64,000 nucleotides of DNA from Methylobacterium terrae (GTDB lineage: Bacteria; Pseudomonadota; Alphaproteobacteria; Rhizobiales; Beijerinckiaceae). The translations under genes and the position numbers were made by a program. The number at the start of each line of letters is the position of its first letter. Position 1 is the stretch's first letter. Under the pieces are notes generated by a model, which saw nothing but the letters and a program-made list of their open reading frames with translations, made no database searches and had not been told where the DNA came from. The stretch lies in contig NZ_CP029553.1 in the NCBI RefSeq assembly GCF_003173755.1, positions 5,894,001 to 5,958,000 on the forward strand, read 5' to 3'. Positions 18,941-29,027 of this stretch are shown here, piece after piece.

Positions 18941-21139
18941 ATGGCCGCCTTCGCCGCCCCCTCATCCTCCCGCTCCCCCGACGCCCTCGCGGGGTCGATC
19001 GAGCGCGTCACCTTCCACAACGCCGAGAGCGGGTTCTGCGTCCTGAAGGTCAAGGCGCGGGGCCGGCGCGACCTCGTGGCGGTGATCGGCCACGCGCCTG
19101 CGGTCGCGGCGGGCGAGTGGGTGACGGCCACCGGCGCCTGGGTCAGCGACCGCGAGCACGGGCTGCAGTTCCGCGCCGACACGCTGGCGGCGACCCCTCC
19201 CACGGGGGTCGAGGGGATCAGTCGCTACCTCGCCTCGGGCCAGATGCGCGGCATCGGGCCGGAAATGGCCAAGCGCATCGTCAAGGCCTTCGGGGCCGAC
19301 ACCTTCGCGGTGATCGAGGCGGCGCCTCAGCGCCTGACCGAGGTGTCGGGCATCGGCCCGACCCGCGCCGCGCGGATCACCGCGGCCTGGGCCGAGCACA
19401 AGGTGGTGCGGGAGATCATGGTGTTCCTGCACGCCCACGGCGTCGGCACCGCCCGGGCGGTCAGGATCTACAGGACCTACGGCACCGACTCGGTCCAGGT
19501 GATGACCGAGGATCCCTATCGGCTGGCCCGCGACGTGCGCGGCATCGGCTTTCGCACGGCCGACGCCATCGCGGGCAAGCTCGGCCTGGCGCCGACGGCG
19601 CCCGCGCGCCTGCGCGCCGGCCTCGCCTACGCGCTCCAGGCGGCGATGGATGACGGCCACTGCGCCCTGCCGGTGCCGGACCTGATCACCCGCGCCGCCG
19701 AATTGCTGGCGGTCGATGCGGCGCTCCTGCGCACCGCCCTCGTCGAGGAGATCGGCGGCGAATCGGTGGTGATGGACGCGATCGACGGCGTGCCCCACCT
19801 GTTCCTGCGCGGCCTGCACGCGGCGGAGGCCGCGATCGCCGAGCGGCTGATCGCCCTCGACGACGCGCCCCTGCCCTGGGACGAGATCGACGCGGGGGCC
19901 GCCCTGGCGAAGGTGGAGGGCGAGACCGGCCGGCCGCTCTCGCCCTCGCAACGCGCCGCGGCCGCGACGCTCCTCGATGCCAAGGTGGCCGTGATGACCG
20001 GCGGGCCCGGCGTCGGCAAGACCAGCACCCTCGACGCGCTCCTGCGGATGCTCGACGGGGCGGGGGCCGAGGTGCTGCTCGCCGCCCCCACGGGGCGGGC
20101 CGCCAAGCGGATGAGCGAGCAGACCGGCCGCGAGGCGAAGACCATCCACCGCCTGCTCGAGATCGACCCGCGCCACGGCGGCTTCCAGCGCAACGAGCAC
20201 AGCCCGCTACCTTGCGATCTCCTGGTGCTGGACGAGGCCTCGATGATCGACGTGCCGCTGATGAACGCCCTCACCCGGGCCCTGCCGCGCCACGCCGCCC
20301 TCTGGCTCGTCGGCGACGTCGACCAGCTGCCCTCCGTGGGGCCGGGCCGGGTGCTCGCCGACGTGATCGCCTCGGGCCGGGTCGCGGTGGCGCGCCTCAC
20401 CGAGGTGTTCCGGCAGGCCGCCGAGAGCCGGATCGTCACGGGCGCCCACCGGATCAATGCCGGGCAGATGCCGGAAGGCGCCGGCACCCCGGACGGCGAC
20501 TTCTTCGTGGTCAGGATCGACGATCCGGAGATCGGGGCGGACAAGCTCGTCGAGATCGTCACGCGCCGCATCCCGCGCCGCTTCGGCCTCGATCCGGTCA
20601 GGGACGTGCAGGTGCTCTGCCCGATGACCCGCGGGGCGCTCGGGAGCCGGCACCTCAACCAGGCGCTCCAGCGCGTGCTGAACCCGAACCCGGCCGTCTC
20701 GGTCGAGCGCTTCGGCTGGATCTTCGCCCCCGGCGACCGGGTGATGGTGGGCCAGAACGACTACGACCGCGAGGTGTTCAACGGCGATCTCGGCGTGGTG
20801 CTGCGGGTCGATCCGGAGGAGAGTTTGCTGGTCGCGGGCTTCGACGGGCGCGAGGTGACCTGGCCGTTCGAGGAGCTCGACGCGTTGAGCCCGGCCTACG
20901 CCATCACGATCCACAAGTCGCAAGGATCGGAATACCCGGCGGTGGTGATCCCGGTGGCGCTCCAGCACTACACGATGCTCGCCCGCAACCTGCTCTACAC
21001 GGGCGTGACCCGGGGCAAGCGGCTGGTGGTGCTGGTGGCGCAGACCCGCGCGGTGGCGATCGCGGTGCGGGGCGGGGCACGGCCGCGATTCACCAAGCTG
21101 GCGGAGTGGTTGCGGAAGCCGGCGAGGAAGAAAAGATAA
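18941..21139 (+). CDS. recD2: SF1 DNA helicase, RecD2-like
   Basis: A 732-residue superfamily 1B helicase. The N-terminal region has helix-hairpin-helix segments (GIGPEMAKRIVKAFG and VSGIGPTRAARITAAW), typical of RecD2 rather than RecD of RecBCD. Motor motifs follow: Walker A GGPGVGKTST near residue 354, Walker B LLVLDEASMID, the GDVDQLPSVGPG motif, TIHKSQGSEY and YTGVTRGKRLVVLV. RecD2 enzymes unwind 5'-3' and act in repair outside RecBCD. I chose ATG 18941, giving MAAFAAPSSS, over upstream in-frame starts that run through a repeat-like region. It appears monocistronic. Confidence 0.9.
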   Translation: MAAFAAPSSSRSPDALAGSIERVTFHNAESGFCVLKVKARGRRDLVAVIGHAPAVAAGEWVTATGAWVSDREHGLQFRADTLAATPPTGVEGISRYLASGQMRGIGPEMAKRIVKAFGADTFAVIEAAPQRLTEVSGIGPTRAARITAAWAEHKVVREIMVFLHAHGVGTARAVRIYRTYGTDSVQVMTEDPYRLARDVRGIGFRTADAIAGKLGLAPTAPARLRAGLAYALQAAMDDGHCALPVPDLITRAAELLAVDAALLRTALVEEIGGESVVMDAIDGVPHLFLRGLHAAEAAIAERLIALDDAPLPWDEIDAGAALAKVEGETGRPLSPSQRAAAATLLDAKVAVMTGGPGVGKTSTLDALLRMLDGAGAEVLLAAPTGRAAKRMSEQTGREAKTIHRLLEIDPRHGGFQRNEHSPLPCDLLVLDEASMIDVPLMNALTRALPRHAALWLVGDVDQLPSVGPGRVLADVIASGRVAVARLTEVFRQAAESRIVTGAHRINAGQMPEGAGTPDGDFFVVRIDDPEIGADKLVEIVTRRIPRRFGLDPVRDVQVLCPMTRGALGSRHLNQALQRVLNPNPAVSVERFGWIFAPGDRVMVGQNDYDREVFNGDLGVVLRVDPEESLLVAGFDGREVTWPFEELDALSPAYAITIHKSQGSEYPAVVIPVALQHYTMLARNLLYTGVTRGKRLVVLVAQTRAVAIAVRGGARPRFTKLAEWLRKPARKKR

Positions 21140-21267
21140 GAGCCTGTCGATGCTCCCCTCCCATCGGGGTCGGCACCAACCGCTTAACTCGGGGTTCCGC
21201 TTCCGCGGCCCCGGACTGACGCGGAGGATGTCAGATCTGTCGGAGCCGATCGAGCGGGCTCGATCCG

Positions 21268-21822
21268 TCAATACCCCTTCTTCACCTCGGCGAGCGCCCG
21301 CGTCAGCCCGTCGGCCACGGTCTGCCGCTCCGTCGGCGAGGCGTCGCGGGCGACGAGCACCCGCTGGCCGCGCGACACGAAGGACAATGACAACAGCCCG
21401 TACTCCTCGTCCTCGACCTTGTGCAGCCGGGTCCAGAGCGGGTTGAAGCGCCACTCGGCCCGCTCGCCGCGATGGCTGACCCGGGCGACCAGCACCTCGA
21501 TCTGGCTGATCACCACCTCCTCGAAGGAGCGGCCGCGGCGGGCGTTGAGGGTGAGCGCGAGCCACAAAGCCGCGATGTCGAGGCCGAAGAAGCCGGTGAC
21601 CGGCCACATCCCCATCTGCAGGAAGGCGATTCCCGTGACGAGCGCGACGCCGCCGCAGGCCACCATCACGACCCGGAAGCCGAGGCGCGACAGCGAGCAG
21701 TGCGGCCGGATGGTCGCGGAGAAGACCGGGCGCTCGATCGCGTCCGGGTCACGCCCGTAGGGGTGCCGCGTCCTTGCGTCGTCCGGTGCCTTGCCGCTCG
21801 CCATCCGCCCCATATAAGGCAC
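21268..21822 (-). CDS. DUF2244 membrane protein
   Basis: A 184-residue protein with two closely spaced membrane spans (RVVMVACGGVALVTGIAF and VTGFFGLDIAALWLALTL) and a C-terminal cytoplasmic domain with WRFNPLWTRL, the pattern of DUF2244. Function is unknown. It is read divergently from endonuclease III, and its 5' end lies within a few bases of that gene's start. This pairing is common in alphaproteobacteria as far as I recall. An in-frame ATG at 21804 gives a shorter N-terminus (MASGKAPDD) and would leave more room for promoters, so the start is uncertain. Confidence 0.8.
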   Translation of the reverse strand: MPYMGRMASGKAPDDARTRHPYGRDPDAIERPVFSATIRPHCSLSRLGFRVVMVACGGVALVTGIAFLQMGMWPVTGFFGLDIAALWLALTLNARRGRSFEEVVISQIEVLVARVSHRGERAEWRFNPLWTRLHKVEDEEYGLLSLSFVSRGQRVLVARDASPTERQTVADGLTRALAEVKKGY

Positions 21823-21824
21823 GC

Positions 21825-22610
21825 ATGACTCGCCGGAAGCAGGCCGCCCCCGACAAAATCACCGCACCTGCCGAGGCGGGCCCCGCGAAGGCGGATCTTG
21901 CGAAGGCGGGGCTGGTGAAGCCCATGACCGCACGTGCCGGGACCTCCGGTGCGACCCCGCCGGAGCCGGTCGACGCCGCGACGCTGCGGGAGATCTTCTC
22001 CCGCCTCAGCGCCGCCAACCCGGAGCCGCGCTCCGACCTCGAGTACCTCAACCCCTACACGCTCCTCGTCGCGGTGGTGCTCTCGGCGCAAGCCACCGAC
22101 AAGAGCGTCAACATCGCCACCGCGCCGCTGTTTGCCCGCGCCGACAACCCGGCGGCGATGCTGGCCCTCGGCGAGGAGACGGTGCGGCATCACATCCGCA
22201 CGATCGGGCTGTTCAACACCAAGGCCAAGAACGTCATCGCGCTCTCGCGCATCCTGATCGAGGAGCATGGCGGCGAGGTGCCGCGCGCCCGCGCCCACCT
22301 GGAGGTGCTGCCCGGCGTCGGCAAGAAGACCGCCAGCGTGGTGCTCAACGTCGCCTTCGGCGAGCCGACCATCGCGGTCGACACCCACATCTTCCGGGTC
22401 TCGAACCGCGTGCCGCTGGCGCCGGGCAGCACCACCGACAAGGTGCAGGCGGGGCTGGAGGCGATCGTGCCCGAGCCCTACCGGCTGAACGCCCATCACT
22501 GGCTGATCCTGCACGGGCGCTACGTCTGCAAGGCGAGGAAGCCCGAATGCTGGCGCTGCCCGATCGTCGACCTGTGCCGGTACCCGGACAAGACGCCCGG
22601 ACCGGCGTGA
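21825..22610 (+). CDS. nth: endonuclease III
   Basis: A 261-residue base-excision repair glycosylase/AP lyase for oxidised pyrimidines. The helix-hairpin-helix LEVLPGVGKKTASVVL carries the catalytic lysine, and the aspartate lies in VDTHIFRVSNR. The C-terminal 4Fe-4S loop is intact: C-x6-C-x2-C-x5-C in CKARKPECWRCPIVDLC. The N-terminus is about 40 residues longer than E. coli Nth and is rich in Ala, Lys and Pro. An internal ATG at 21924 (MTARAGTSG) would give a more standard length and leave space for the divergent promoter, so the start is uncertain. Confidence 0.94.
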   Translation: MTRRKQAAPDKITAPAEAGPAKADLAKAGLVKPMTARAGTSGATPPEPVDAATLREIFSRLSAANPEPRSDLEYLNPYTLLVAVVLSAQATDKSVNIATAPLFARADNPAAMLALGEETVRHHIRTIGLFNTKAKNVIALSRILIEEHGGEVPRARAHLEVLPGVGKKTASVVLNVAFGEPTIAVDTHIFRVSNRVPLAPGSTTDKVQAGLEAIVPEPYRLNAHHWLILHGRYVCKARKPECWRCPIVDLCRYPDKTPGPA

Positions 22611-22662
22611 GCCGTCCCGGGCGCCCGCTTCCCTCCCGGCCCGAATCTGCTACCCTGGCGAC

Positions 22663-23124
22663 ATGACCCCGTCCCGTCGCCTCGCGCGCCTCCTGGCCGT
22701 GGTGATCGTGCTGATCGCCGCGTGCATCAGTGCGCCGCTGGTCGGGATCTCGTCCGCCCAAGCTCATCAGGGGCATGCGCACCAGGGGCATGCGCACCAA
22801 GGCCATGCGCATCAGGGTCATGCCCACCACGAGAGATCCCCGGGCGCCCCCGCCGCGATGGCACCGACGCTCGCCGAGGCGCGCTCCGCCGCGGAAGGCC
22901 CGCGCCTGACCGTCGCGATCTCGGACGAAGCGCCGGCTGCCCGGCCCTGCAACGGGCTGTGCTGCCTGATGGGGGCCTCCTGCTGCGTGCCCGGGCTGCT
23001 GCCCGACGGCCTGGCGGCGGTCCCGGGCCCGACCACGGCCCGCCGCCTGACCGCCGCCGAGGACGTGCCGCCCCCCGGCATCGCGCCGGATTCGCCCGCG
23101 AGGCCCCCGAGACCCTTCGCCTGA
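22663..23124 (+). CDS. His-repeat secreted protein with Cys cluster, probable metal binder
   Basis: A 153-residue protein of no family I recognise. A hydrophobic segment (residues 10-33) looks like a signal peptide. Right after it come four tandem HQGHA units (about residues 35-54) ending in HHE, giving nine or more histidines in a row of short spacing. Further on are five cysteines in PCNGLC-C-LMGASCC (positions 96, 100, 101, 107, 108). The tail is Pro/Ala-rich. It lies 90 bases upstream of a metal-type RND adaptor, so it probably binds the transported metal in the periplasm or senses it. The repeat is built from 15-bp units, so its length may vary between strains. Confidence 0.7.
   Translation: MTPSRRLARLLAVVIVLIAACISAPLVGISSAQAHQGHAHQGHAHQGHAHQGHAHHERSPGAPAAMAPTLAEARSAAEGPRLTVAISDEAPAARPCNGLCCLMGASCCVPGLLPDGLAAVPGPTTARRLTAAEDVPPPGIAPDSPARPPRPFA
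22765..22824 (+). repeat. 15-bp tandem repeat, 4 units, encoding HQGHA
   Basis: Four in-frame units of CATCAGGGGCATGCG type (22765-22779 and the next three) with third-position drift encode His-Gln-Gly-His-Ala each time. Drift in CAT/CAC and CAG/CAA codons suggests the array is old enough to have diverged while the peptide was kept. Confidence 0.9.
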
Positions 23125-23214
23125 CGCCCGCGCCCTGCGCCGGCGCGCCGCCCCGACGGGCCGCGCCGCCCGCGGGCGCTCCCCGACGTCCGCTCGCGAA
23201 GGTCTCCTCCCCCG

Positions 23215-24957
23215 ATGCCCCCGTTCCGGCTGCCGGCCGCGCTCCGCGCGCTCGCCGCGGCGCTCGCCCTCACGGCGCTGCCGTTCCTCTCCCCCCTCGC
23301 CAGCGCCCATGAGGGCCACGACCACGGCGCCCCGTCGGCGCCGGTCTCGAAGACCATCGCGCCGCGGGGCGAGGCGGCGTCGGCCGCCTTCGAGCTGGTG
23401 GCGATCCCCCGCGGCGACGCGCTGGTGCTCTACCTCGACCGGTTCGCCACGGGCGAACCGATCACCGATGCCGTCCTGGAGGCCGAGACGCCGGCCGGTC
23501 CCGCCACGGCGCAAGCCGTGCCGGACGGCAGCTACCGCCTCCCCGCGCCCTGGCTCGCGACGCGGGACCCTCGGCAGGACCACCTCGACCTCGTCGTCAC
23601 GGTGACGGCCGGCACCGACGTGGACGTGCTGCCGCTGACGGTCGCGCTGCCGGCCGCCGGGCCCGCCGCCTCCGCCTCGCCGGCGCATGACGGCGAGGGC
23701 TGGCTTCACCGGTCGATCGAGGGCCTGACCGAGCGGCTGTCCGCCCGCGACCCCGGCGCCGGCCTCGCCGCGGCCGGGGGCTTCGTGCTCGGCCTCGCCG
23801 CCATGGGGCTGATGCGGGCCGGGCGCCGGGCACCGGTCCTCGCCGTCATGGTGCTGGCCGCGACCCTGGTGCTCGGCGCCACAGCCTTCGCGCACGAGGA
23901 GCGGGGACCATCCGGCGACCGCCCGGAAGCCCGCGCGGCCTTCGTGCCGCCGCCCGTCGACCTCGCCCAGCGCCTCGCCGACGGGGCGGTGTTCGTGCCC
24001 AAACCCACCCAGCGCCTGCTCTCCCTGCGCACGCAGGTCGCGGCCGAGGATTCCTTCCGCCGCACCGTGTCGCTGCCGGGGCGCGTCATCCCGGACCCGA
24101 ACGCCAGCGGCGTGGTGCAATCCTCCGTCGGCGGGCGCCTGGCGCCGCCGCCGTCCGGCACCTTCCCGCGCCTCGGCACGCGGGTGCGCCCGGGCGAGGT
24201 GCTGGCACTGGTCACCCCGCCGGTGCAGCGGGTCGATCTCTCCGACATGCGCCAGCGCCAGGGCGAGCTCGACCAGCAGATCGCCATCGTGCAGCGCCGG
24301 GTCGACCGCTACCAGAAGCTCAGCGTCGGCGGTGCCGTCTCGCAGGTGCAGCTCGACGAGGCGCAGGACGAGCTCAAAGGCCTCAAGGACCGCCGCACCG
24401 CCCTCGACCGCATCCGCCAGGAGCCCGAGGTGCTCACCGCCCCGGTCGGCGGCGTGATCGCCGAGGCCGCGGCGGTGGCGGGCCAGATGGCCGCGCCCGG
24501 CCAGATGGTGTTTCAGATCGTCGATCCGGGGAAGCTCTGGGTCGAGGCGCTGAGCTTCGACGCCCTGACGCCGGCCGCCGACGCGACCGCGCGGCTTCCC
24601 GACGGGCGCAGCCTGCCGCTCGCCTACCAGGGCGCGGGGCTCGCCGACCGCAACCAGGCGATCCCCGTCCAGTTCGCGATCGAAGGCGGGGTGCAAGGCC
24701 TGCGGGTCGGCCAGTTCGTCACCGTGCTCGCCGCGACCGACGCCGAGCGGAGCGGCCTCGCCCTGCCGCGGGGAAGCGTGGTGCGCACCGCCAACGGCCA
24801 GGACGTGGTCTACGCCCACACGGCCGCCGAGCGCTACGAGGCGAGGCCGGTGCGGGTCGCGCCCCTCGACGGCGCCCGGGTGCTGGTCGAGGCCGGGGTG
24901 AAGCCCGGCACCCGCGTGGTGGTCCAGGGCGCCGAGCTCCTGGACCAGGTCCGGTAG
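23215..24957 (+). CDS. metal-type RND periplasmic adaptor with extended N-terminus (CzcB/CusB-like)
   Basis: A 580-residue adaptor, about 200 residues longer than a normal CzcB/CusB. A signal peptide ends near the motif HEGHDHG (about residue 32). A small beta-rich domain follows (residues about 45-150), then two hydrophobic segments (about 180-205 and 208-227) and a second His motif HEER. The adaptor proper begins near residue 240: [25 protein letters not shown], an alpha-hairpin ([19 protein letters not shown]), and barrel-sandwich [20 protein letters not shown] sequence. The N-terminal part looks like a separate metal-handling module fused in. It is 11 bases from the RND gene, which has a strong AGGAGG site. 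Confidence 0.85.
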   Translation: MPPFRLPAALRALAAALALTALPFLSPLASAHEGHDHGAPSAPVSKTIAPRGEAASAAFELVAIPRGDALVLYLDRFATGEPITDAVLEAETPAGPATAQAVPDGSYRLPAPWLATRDPRQDHLDLVVTVTAGTDVDVLPLTVALPAAGPAASASPAHDGEGWLHRSIEGLTERLSARDPGAGLAAAGGFVLGLAAMGLMRAGRRAPVLAVMVLAATLVLGATAFAHEERGPSGDRPEARAAFVPPPVDLAQRLADGAVFVPKPTQRLLSLRTQVAAEDSFRRTVSLPGRVIPDPNASGVVQSSVGGRLAPPPSGTFPRLGTRVRPGEVLALVTPPVQRVDLSDMRQRQGELDQQIAIVQRRVDRYQKLSVGGAVSQVQLDEAQDELKGLKDRRTALDRIRQEPEVLTAPVGGVIAEAAAVAGQMAAPGQMVFQIVDPGKLWVEALSFDALTPAADATARLPDGRSLPLAYQGAGLADRNQAIPVQFAIEGGVQGLRVGQFVTVLAATDAERSGLALPRGSVVRTANGQDVVYAHTAAERYEARPVRVAPLDGARVLVEAGVKPGTRVVVQGAELLDQVR

Positions 24958-24968
24958 GAGGCGCGCCG

Positions 24969-27900
24969 ATGTTCTCCGTCCTGGTCACGCAGTCGCTGCG
25001 CAACCGCCTGCTCGTCCTGGCGCTGGCCCTCGTGCTGGTGCTCTACGGCGCGTTCAGCCTCACCCGGCTCCCGGTCGATGTCTTCCCCGACCTCAACCGC
25101 CCGACCGTCACCATCATGACCGAGGCCGAGGGCTACGCGCCCCCGGAGGTCGAGCAGATGGTGACCTATCCGATCGAGACCCGGCTCAACGGCCTGCCCG
25201 GGGTGACCCGGCTGCGCTCGGTCTCCGGCGTCGGCCTGTCGGTGATCTACGTCGAGTTCGCCTGGGGCACCGACATCTACCGCAACCGCCAGCAGGTCGC
25301 CGAGCGCCTGAGCCTGGTCCAGGACCAGCTGCCCCGCGGGGTGACGCCGCAGATGGGCCCGGTCTCCTCGATCATGGGCCAGGTGCTCCTGATCGCGGTG
25401 ACCGGCGAGGGCCTGTCGCCGATGGATCTGCGCGAGACCGCCGACTTCGTTCTCCGGCCGCGCCTTCTCACCGTGCCGGGCGTGGCGCAGGTCATCCCGA
25501 TCGGCGGCGAGGTGCGCCAGTTCCGCGTCGCCCCGAACCCGGCGGCGATGCGGGCGCTCGGGCTCACCAACGCCGGGCTCGACGCCGCCCTCCAGCAGTT
25601 CGGCACCAATGCCGGCGGCGGCTTCACCGACCAGTATTCCCGCGAGTACCTGATCCGGAACATCGGCCGCACGATGAGCCTGGAGGACCTGAGCGACCTC
25701 GTGGTGGGGACGAGCGGCAGCGCCCCGGTGCGCCTGCGGCAGGTGGCGGAGGTCTCCTTCGCGGCCAAGGCCAAGCGCGGCGAGGGCGGCTACCAGGGCC
25801 GGCCGGCGGTGATCGTCTCGGTCGAGAAGCAGCCGGACGTCGACACCGTGGCGCTGACCCGCTCGATCGAGGCGGCGTTGAAGGACGTCGCGCCCTCGCT
25901 GCCGGCCGGCATCTCGGCCGACAAGATCCTGTTCCGCCAGGCCGACTTCATCGAGACCTCGATCGGCAACGTCGAGCGGGTGCTGGTCGAGGCGATCCTC
26001 GTGGTCGCCGTGGTGCTGTTCTGCTTCCTGCTCAACGTCCGCACCACGCTCATCTCGCTCACCGCGATTCCGGTCTCGATCCTGACGACCGCGCTGGTGT
26101 TCCATCTCCTCGGGCTGTCGATCAACACGATGACGCTCGGGGGCCTCGCCATCGCAATCGGCGAGCTCGTCGACGACGCGGTGGTCGACGTCGAGAACAT
26201 TTTTCGCCGCCTGCGCGAGAACCGCGCCGCCGGCAACCCGCGCACCGTGTTCGACGTCGTGGTGTCGGCCTCGAACGAGGTGCGGTCGGGCATCGTCTAC
26301 GCCACGGCGATCATCGTCCTGGTCTTCGTGCCGCTCTTCGCCCTCTCGGGCATCGAGGGGCGGCTGTTCGCGCCGCTCGGCCAGGCCTACATCGTGTCGA
26401 TCCTGGCGAGCCTCGTCGTCTCGATCACCCTGACGCCGGTCCTCGCCGCCTGGCTGCTGCCGGGCATGAGGAGCCTGGAGGAGCACGAGAGCCGGTTCAT
26501 CCGCGGGCTCAAGCGCCTCAACGCCGCGGCCCTCCGGGTGGCGTTCCGCCGCCAGCGCCTGCTCGTCGGCACGGTCGCAGGCCTCGTCCTCGGCGCCGGG
26601 CTCGCCGCCTGGCAGCTGCCGCGGGCCTTCCTGCCGCCGTTCAACGAGGGCTCGTTCACCGTCACCATGGCGTTCACGCCCGGCATCTCGCTCACCGAGA
26701 GCAGCCGGGTGGGCGCGGTCGCCGAGCGGCTGCTGATGGAGATCCCGGAGGTCGCCGCGGTCGGCCGGCGCACCGGCCGGGCCGAGCTCGACGAGCACGC
26801 CGAGGGGGTCCATTCCTCGGACCTCGAGGTGGCGCTGAAGGGCGGCGGCCGCCCGAAGGCGGAGCTCGTCGCCGAGATCCGCCGGCGGCTCGCGGTGCTG
26901 CCGGTCTCGGTCAATGTCGGCCAGCCGATCTCGCACCGGCTCGACCACATGCTGTCCGGCGTCCGGGCCGAGATCGCGCTCAAGATCTTCGGCGAGGATC
27001 TCGACGCCCTGCGCCGGGCGGCCAACGCCCTGCAGGAGCGCATGCGGGCGATCCCCGGCCTCGCCGACCTGCAGGTCGAGAAGCAGACCCGGATCCCGCA
27101 GCTCGAGATCCGGGTCGATTACGGCCGGGCGGCGCTCTACGGCGTGCAGCCGGCGGGGATCGTCGAGCAGATCAGCCGGCTCTCCAACGGGCGCCTGGTC
27201 TCGACGGTGGTCGACGGCACCCGCCGCTTCGACGTGGTCCTGCGGCTGCCGGAGGCGCAGCGCACCACCGCGACCTTGAGCGACCTCCTGGTCGAGACGC
27301 CGTCGGGCTGGGTGCCGGCGCGCCAGATCGCCGACATCCGCGAGACCGACGGCCCGAACCAGATCCTGCGCGAGAACGGCCGCCGGCGCCTCGTCGTGAT
27401 GGCGAACACGACGCCCGGCGCCGACATGGGGAAAATCGTCGCCGGCATCCGCCGGGCGGTGGCGGCCGAGACCCTGCCGCCGGGGGTGTTCACGAGCCTC
27501 GAGGGCACGTTCCAGGCCCAGGAGGAGGCGAGCCGCACCATCGGGGCGCTGTCCCTCGTCTCGCTCGGGCTGATCTTCGCGCTGCTCGCCAGCCGCTACC
27601 GCTCGGGCGCGCTCGCGCTCATCATCATGGGCAGCGTGCCGCTCGCCCTCGTCGGCTCGGTGGCGGCGCTCTGGCTCGCCGGAGAGCCGCTCTCGGTCGC
27701 CTCGATGATCGGCTTCATCACGCTGACCGGCATCGCGGCCCGCAACGGCATCCTGAAGGTCAGCCACTACCTGAACCTCGCCCTGCACGAGGGCGTGCCG
27801 TTCGGGCCCGACCTCGTGGTGCGCGGCAGCCTGGAGCGCCTGACCCCGGTGCTGATGACCGCGCTCTCGGCCGGCGTCGCCCTGGTGCCGCTCCTCACCG

Positions 27901-28118
27901 ACGCGGCGAGCCCCGGCAAGGAGATCCTGCACCCGGTCGCGGTGACGATCTTCGGCGGGCTCGTCAGCGCCACGCTCCTCGACGCGCTGCTGACGCCGGT
28001 CCTGTTCCTGCGCTTCGGCCGGCGCCCGCTGGAGCGCCTGGCGGCGGCCCGCGACGCCGCCGGACCCGGCGCCCACGACACCGCCCATGCCGGTCCCGCG
28101 CCGGCGGACGCGTTCTGA
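24969..28118 (+). CDS. heavy-metal-efflux-type RND pump (CzcA/CusA family)
   Basis: A 1049-residue proton-driven RND pump. The N-terminus ([32 protein letters not shown]) is diagnostic of the heavy-metal efflux class. TM4 reads [20 protein letters not shown]; compared with CzcA (DFGLIVDGAVVIVEN) the first aspartate is absent and an extra Glu and two Asp are present, so the proton relay or specificity class differs from the classic cobalt-zinc-cadmium pump. The C-terminal half ends [18 protein letters not shown]...[12 protein letters not shown]. It has a strong Shine-Dalgarno (AGGAGG) and sits in a run of four co-directional metal genes. No outer-membrane channel gene is present. Metal unknown. 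Confidence 0.9.
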   Translation: MFSVLVTQSLRNRLLVLALALVLVLYGAFSLTRLPVDVFPDLNRPTVTIMTEAEGYAPPEVEQMVTYPIETRLNGLPGVTRLRSVSGVGLSVIYVEFAWGTDIYRNRQQVAERLSLVQDQLPRGVTPQMGPVSSIMGQVLLIAVTGEGLSPMDLRETADFVLRPRLLTVPGVAQVIPIGGEVRQFRVAPNPAAMRALGLTNAGLDAALQQFGTNAGGGFTDQYSREYLIRNIGRTMSLEDLSDLVVGTSGSAPVRLRQVAEVSFAAKAKRGEGGYQGRPAVIVSVEKQPDVDTVALTRSIEAALKDVAPSLPAGISADKILFRQADFIETSIGNVERVLVEAILVVAVVLFCFLLNVRTTLISLTAIPVSILTTALVFHLLGLSINTMTLGGLAIAIGELVDDAVVDVENIFRRLRENRAAGNPRTVFDVVVSASNEVRSGIVYATAIIVLVFVPLFALSGIEGRLFAPLGQAYIVSILASLVVSITLTPVLAAWLLPGMRSLEEHESRFIRGLKRLNAAALRVAFRRQRLLVGTVAGLVLGAGLAAWQLPRAFLPPFNEGSFTVTMAFTPGISLTESSRVGAVAERLLMEIPEVAAVGRRTGRAELDEHAEGVHSSDLEVALKGGGRPKAELVAEIRRRLAVLPVSVNVGQPISHRLDHMLSGVRAEIALKIFGEDLDALRRAANALQERMRAIPGLADLQVEKQTRIPQLEIRVDYGRAALYGVQPAGIVEQISRLSNGRLVSTVVDGTRRFDVVLRLPEAQRTTATLSDLLVETPSGWVPARQIADIRETDGPNQILRENGRRRLVVMANTTPGADMGKIVAGIRRAVAAETLPPGVFTSLEGTFQAQEEASRTIGALSLVSLGLIFALLASRYRSGALALIIMGSVPLALVGSVAALWLAGEPLSVASMIGFITLTGIAARNGILKVSHYLNLALHEGVPFGPDLVVRGSLERLTPVLMTALSAGVALVPLLTDAASPGKEILHPVAVTIFGGLVSATLLDALLTPVLFLRFGRRPLERLAAARDAAGPGAHDTAHAGPAPADAF

Positions 28119-28146
28119 TCCCGCCTCAGGAAACCCGGAGAACCCG

Positions 28147-28524
28147 ATGCTGATCCAGAGATTCCTCGCCGCCGGCACCGTGCTGGTCGCCCTGCCGCTC
28201 TGCGCGCACCGCGCCTGCGCCCACGAGGGCGTCGGGCACAATGGCGGGCGCATCGCCGATGCCGGGCCCTACCATATCGAGCTCGTGACGAAGGACCGCA
28301 AGGTCGAGGTCTGGGTCTACGACGCCAAGGAGCGGGCGGTGGCGCCTGGCGGCTTCAAGGGCACGGCGATCCTCGTCGTCGGCGGCAAGCCCGCCCGGGT
28401 GGTGCTGGCGCCGGCCGAGGAGCGGCTCGCCGGCGAGGCCGAGGTGGCGCTCGGCGCGGCGCCGAAGGGCGTCGTGCAGATCACCGGGCCGGACGGCGCG
28501 GCGGCGAGCGGCAAGTTCAACTGA
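28147..28524 (+). CDS. small periplasmic protein of the metal-efflux cluster
   Basis: A 125-residue protein with a clear signal peptide (MLIQRFLAAGTVLVALPLCAHRACA) followed by the His-containing motif HEGVGHNGG, then a beta-rich domain (GPYHIELVTKDRKVEVWVYDAKERAV). I do not recognise a characterised family, but small proteins of this shape commonly follow CzcA/CusA-type genes and may deliver metal to the pump. ATG 28147 has GGAG eight bases upstream and is 28 bases after the pump stop, so it belongs to the same operon. Its stop codon lies inside a four-copy 15-bp repeat. Confidence 0.75.
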   Translation: MLIQRFLAAGTVLVALPLCAHRACAHEGVGHNGGRIADAGPYHIELVTKDRKVEVWVYDAKERAVAPGGFKGTAILVVGGKPARVVLAPAEERLAGEAEVALGAAPKGVVQITGPDGAAASGKFN

Positions 28525-28570
28525 GGCAAGTTCAACTGAGGCAAGTTCGATTGCGGTAAGTTCAACCGGA
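28511..28570. repeat. 15-bp tandem repeat, 4 units, spanning a stop codon
   Basis: Units GCAAGTTCAACTGAG (28511-28525), an identical second copy (28526-28540), then GCAAGTTCGATTGCG and GTAAGTTCAACCGGA. The first copy encodes the last codons and the TGA of the upstream gene; the second also carries an in-frame TGA. The array starts in coding sequence and runs into the spacer, showing that the amplification itself does not need selection on a peptide. Confidence 0.9.
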
Positions 28571-28693
28571 GGCGGCGCTCCCGCGCCGCCGGCTCGTGAC
28601 GCAGGGGAGCGCCCGCGTCGCGGGCCCCCTGTCCCAGGAAAGGACGATCCAGCCCGCCAACCGCGATCGCGGTCGGCGGCGGCAACGGTCCGG

Positions 28694-28948
28694 TCAGGCG
28701 GCCTTCCGCAGCACCTGGCTCGACACGAAATCCTGGATGTTGCGCACGGTCGAGAAGACCTCGCGGCTGAGCAGGTGTTCCGGGAACTCGATCTCGAAGT
28801 GCTCTTCCAGGTCCATCATCACCTGGACCGCCCCGAAGGAGTCGAGCCCGTTGTCGAACAAGCAATCGTCTTCCGAGAGGCGGTCGATGGTGCGGGCGAG
28901 GGTGCCGTGGCGCGCCAGTATCGTCCGTATTTCCTGCGCAGAAGCCAT
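28694..28948 (-). CDS. acyl carrier protein
   Basis: An 84-residue carrier protein with the phosphopantetheine attachment site at Ser37 in NGLDSFGAVQVMMDLE, an acidic helix II (LEEHFEIEFPEHLL) and the usual ACP length. It is not the housekeeping acpP (sequence DSL at the site is usual there, here DSF) and lies alone, convergent with the metal cluster and divergent from a membrane acyltransferase gene. It may supply an acyl group to that acyltransferase or to a dedicated pathway; this is inference from position only. Confidence 0.88.
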   Translation of the reverse strand: MASAQEIRTILARHGTLARTIDRLSEDDCLFDNGLDSFGAVQVMMDLEEHFEIEFPEHLLSREVFSTVRNIQDFVSSQVLRKAA

Positions 28949-29027
28949 CGCTCTTCCTCGTTCTCTGCCAATACGGCTTAGACAGATACAAGTCGGAAAT
29001 CAAACTCATTCTTCGTTACTGGTGAAT

